From Timburyella sp030842085 (GTDB lineage Bacteria; Bacillota; Clostridia; Oscillospirales; Acutalibacteraceae): a stretch of DNA of 7,739 nt. Shown here piece by piece: positions 5,899-7,739 of the stretch; positions within the stretch are counted from its first letter, which is position 1, and each line of letters starts with the position of its first letter. The notes under the pieces were generated by a model. That model did no database searches. It saw only the letters and a program-made list of their open reading frames with translations, and was not told where the DNA came from. A program made the translations under genes and the position numbers. The DNA is taken from assembly GCA_030842085.1 (NCBI GenBank), contig JAUUSE010000070.1, positions 1 through 7,739 of the forward strand, given 5' to 3'.

Positions 5899-5912
5899 TT
5901 GCAGGCCTGCAA
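5899..5912. repeat. Perfect 14-bp palindrome
   Basis: TTGCAGGCCTGCAA is its own reverse complement. It is flanked by CTGAT (5893 side) and ATCAG (to 5915), so the whole region 5893-5915 can fold with a 2-nt bulge around a GGCC loop. Symmetry on duplex DNA suggests a protein site, but a hairpin is also possible. Confidence 0.5.
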
Positions 5913-6097
5913 TCAGTATGAATATTAATGCTCGCGGTAAAAATATTTCATCTCTTTTTCCGTAAGATGCATTTTAGATTTTCACAGACTTGGTGCGCAG
6001 TCATATTCTAAGCATATAGCATAATATCCAGACTTTAGATATGCTGCATAAATCCATGCCGTCGCCGCAAAGCCCATATTTATGGTCTTATCAAATA

Positions 6098-7132
6098 TTA
6101 AACAACGTCGACGCCCGGAGCACCGTATTCCACGCGGCCTACCACATAAGCGTCCTCGCCCATCTCGGCAAGATGATTTACTGCCGTATCGGCGTCTTCT
6201 TCGGCCACGGCGACAACCATGCCGACGCCCATGTTAAATGTATTAAACATGTCTCTTTCCGGTATGTTGCCGGTTTTCTGCAACACATTAAAAATCGGCA
6301 GCACCCTTACGCTCGATTTATCTATTACCGCGCGGCAGTCCTCGCCGAGCATGCGCGGAATATTTTCGTAAAATCCGCCGCCTGTTATATTGCTGACGGC
6401 TTTTACCTTGACCTTGTCCATGAGCGAAAGCATAGGTTTTACATATATCTTTGTAGGCGTAAGCAGCTCCTCGCCGAGCGTTTTGCCAAGCTCGTCTATG
6501 TAAAGTCCTATATTGTCCTCTTTAATGTTAAACACCTTGCGCACAAGCGAATAACCGTTTGAATGTATGCCGGATGAAGCCAGCGCTATAAGCACGTCGC
6601 CCTGCTTTAAGTCCTTATGGTCGATGATTTTATCATAGTCGACGATGCCGGTGCAAAAACCGGCTAAATCATATTCATCGTTTGGATAAAATCCCGGCAT
6701 TTCGGCTGTTTCTCCGCCTATAAGAGCACATCCCGCCTGACGGCAGCCCTCTGCTACGCCCGACACTATCGCCGCTACGCTTTTGGGATTGTTCTTGCCG
6801 ACAGCTATGTAATCAAGAAAAACAAGCGGCTGCGCACCGCAGCAGATTAAGTCGTTAACGCTCATAGCAACGCAGTCAATGCCCACAGTGTCATGCTTGT
6901 CCATAAGAAAAGCAATCTTAAGCTTTGTGCCAACACCATCGGTCGACGAAACCAATACCGGACGCGTCATTCCCGTTAAATTAGGCATAAACAGCCCGCC
7001 AAAGCCGCCTATATCCGACACGACGCCGTCTGTATAAGTGCTTTTAACATGCTCCTTAATAAGCTCCACAGCTTTATATCCGGCGGTAATATCTACGCCG
7101 GCGTCCTTATAGCTGTCAGAAAAACTCCTCAT
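6098..7132 (-). CDS. purM: Phosphoribosylformylglycinamidine cyclo-ligase (AIR synthetase)
   Basis: PurM uses ATP to close FGAM to 5-aminoimidazole ribonucleotide. The protein is 344 aa, standard for the family, and acts as a cytoplasmic dimer of the PurM/PurL ATP-binding superfamily. Motifs in order: YKDAGVDI (8-15), SDIGGFGGLF (39-48), STDGVGTKLK (63-72, with Asp65), GIDCVAMSVNDL (84-95), GGETAEMPGFY (139-149), GIHSNGYSLVRK (188-199), ITGGGFYENIPRML (249-262) and FNMGVGMV (299-306). ATG 7132 is chosen because AGAGG lies 7 nt upstream. The gene follows purE by 47 nt with no terminator, so the two are almost certainly co-transcribed. In many clostridial operons purC and purF separate these two genes; here they do not. 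The plus-strand frame 6041-6562 over its end is an antisense shadow. Confidence 0.98.
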   Translation of the reverse strand: MRSFSDSYKDAGVDITAGYKAVELIKEHVKSTYTDGVVSDIGGFGGLFMPNLTGMTRPVLVSSTDGVGTKLKIAFLMDKHDTVGIDCVAMSVNDLICCGAQPLVFLDYIAVGKNNPKSVAAIVSGVAEGCRQAGCALIGGETAEMPGFYPNDEYDLAGFCTGIVDYDKIIDHKDLKQGDVLIALASSGIHSNGYSLVRKVFNIKEDNIGLYIDELGKTLGEELLTPTKIYVKPMLSLMDKVKVKAVSNITGGGFYENIPRMLGEDCRAVIDKSSVRVLPIFNVLQKTGNIPERDMFNTFNMGVGMVVAVAEEDADTAVNHLAEMGEDAYVVGRVEYGAPGVDVV

Positions 7133-7139
7133 CTAATTA

Positions 7140-7144
7140 CCTCT
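7140..7144 (-). promoter_or_regulatory. purM ribosome-binding site
   Basis: The minus strand reads GGAGAGAGGTAATTAG before ATG. AGAGG is 7 nt from ATG 7132. Confidence 0.65.
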
Positions 7145-7179
7145 CTCCAAATATATTTTGCCTGTTCCTATTTATTCCC

Positions 7180-7677
<498 letters not shown>

Positions 7678-7688
7678 ACTGTAATATT

Positions 7689-7694
7689 CCTCCT
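7689..7694 (-). promoter_or_regulatory. purE ribosome-binding site
   Basis: A full-consensus AGGAGG lies on the minus strand, 11 nt before ATG 7677. It is the strongest Shine-Dalgarno match in the window, slightly far from the start. Confidence 0.7.
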
Positions 7695-7721
7695 ATAAAA
7701 ATTAATAGAATATAACAATGC

Positions 7722-7727
7722 ATTATA
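7722..7727 (-). promoter_or_regulatory. Possible -10 box of the purE promoter
   Basis: A consensus TATAAT on the minus strand would give a start near 7715 and a leader of about 38 nt before purE. Only 12 bases upstream are inside the window, so the -35 and any riboswitch or operator cannot be seen. It has no extended TG motif. If a pur gene lies directly upstream, it could be a chance match in a spacer. Confidence 0.4.
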
Positions 7728-7739
7728 CCCTAAAATACC

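Larger units (their letters stand above)
5785..6097. other. 313-nt purM-purN spacer without a supported gene
   Basis: The minus strand holds a 31-codon frame (6077-5982), then in the same frame after one stop a 15-codon frame MHLTEKEMKYFYREH (5972-5925). Neither has a good ribosome-binding site. A cluster of dyads occupies 5845-5915, and a possible purN promoter lies at 5811-5838. An additional loose dyad, AGCATAT...ATATGCT, lies at about 6010-6045. The plus-strand frame beginning at 6041 is mostly antisense to purM and is not supported. Confidence 0.55.

Noticed and set aside
6041..6562. A 173-codon plus-strand open frame
   Set aside because: Mostly antisense to purM, with no Shine-Dalgarno site and no recognisable motif; the purM protein is complete and conserved on the other strand.
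7678..7739. A purine riboswitch or PurR box upstream of purE
   Set aside because: Only 62 bases are present; no riboswitch core or CGAA-type PurBox is visible. The question cannot be settled within the window.

Overview
The window is a stretch of chromosome from a Gram-positive bacterium, most likely a member of Clostridia (Bacillota) of moderate G+C. The evidence is purine-synthesis gene order typical of that group, AGGAGG-like ribosome-binding sites at 5-11 nt from the starts, frequent ATA isoleucine codons in otherwise mixed-G+C genes, AT-rich spacers with TATAAT boxes, and a clostridial-looking PurE/PurD sequence style. All recognisable genes lie on the minus strand, so transcription runs from high to low coordinates.

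Reading in the direction of transcription: purE (7677-7180), purM (7132-6098), purN (5784-5158), purH (4956-3406), purD (3038-1776), a lipoprotein cyclophilin-type peptidyl-prolyl isomerase (1763-924), a clear intrinsic terminator (910-880), then a separate unit with an unrecognised four-helix membrane protein (625-80) and an AT-rich dyad that may end it (48-12). The purE to PPIase block is best read as one transcription unit: no convincing intrinsic terminator occurs before 910.

The five enzymes cover part of de novo IMP synthesis. PurD makes GAR from phosphoribosylamine; PurN formylates GAR with 10-formyl-THF; PurM closes FGAM to AIR; PurE carries the carboxylation step on AIR/N5-CAIR; PurH performs the last two steps, AICAR to FAICAR to IMP. 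PurF, PurL/Q/S, PurC, PurB and PurK are not here and must be encoded elsewhere or just outside; purE is followed directly by purM, whereas many clostridial operons have purC and purF between them.

All genes appear intact. What stands out is the spacing: gaps of 313 nt (purM-purN), 201 nt (purN-purH) and 367 nt (purH-purD) within an otherwise standard operon, each holding inverted repeats. These include a perfect 12-bp stem at 5051-5079, a palindrome cluster at 5845-5915, and hairpins at 3122-3137 and 3217-3238. By contrast purE-purM (47 nt) and purD-PPIase (12 nt) are tightly packed. purN has no possible ATG and probably starts at TTG. I see no mobile element, tRNA, rRNA, CRISPR array or clearly novel system; the window is largely ordinary housekeeping DNA with some unexplained intra-operon structure.
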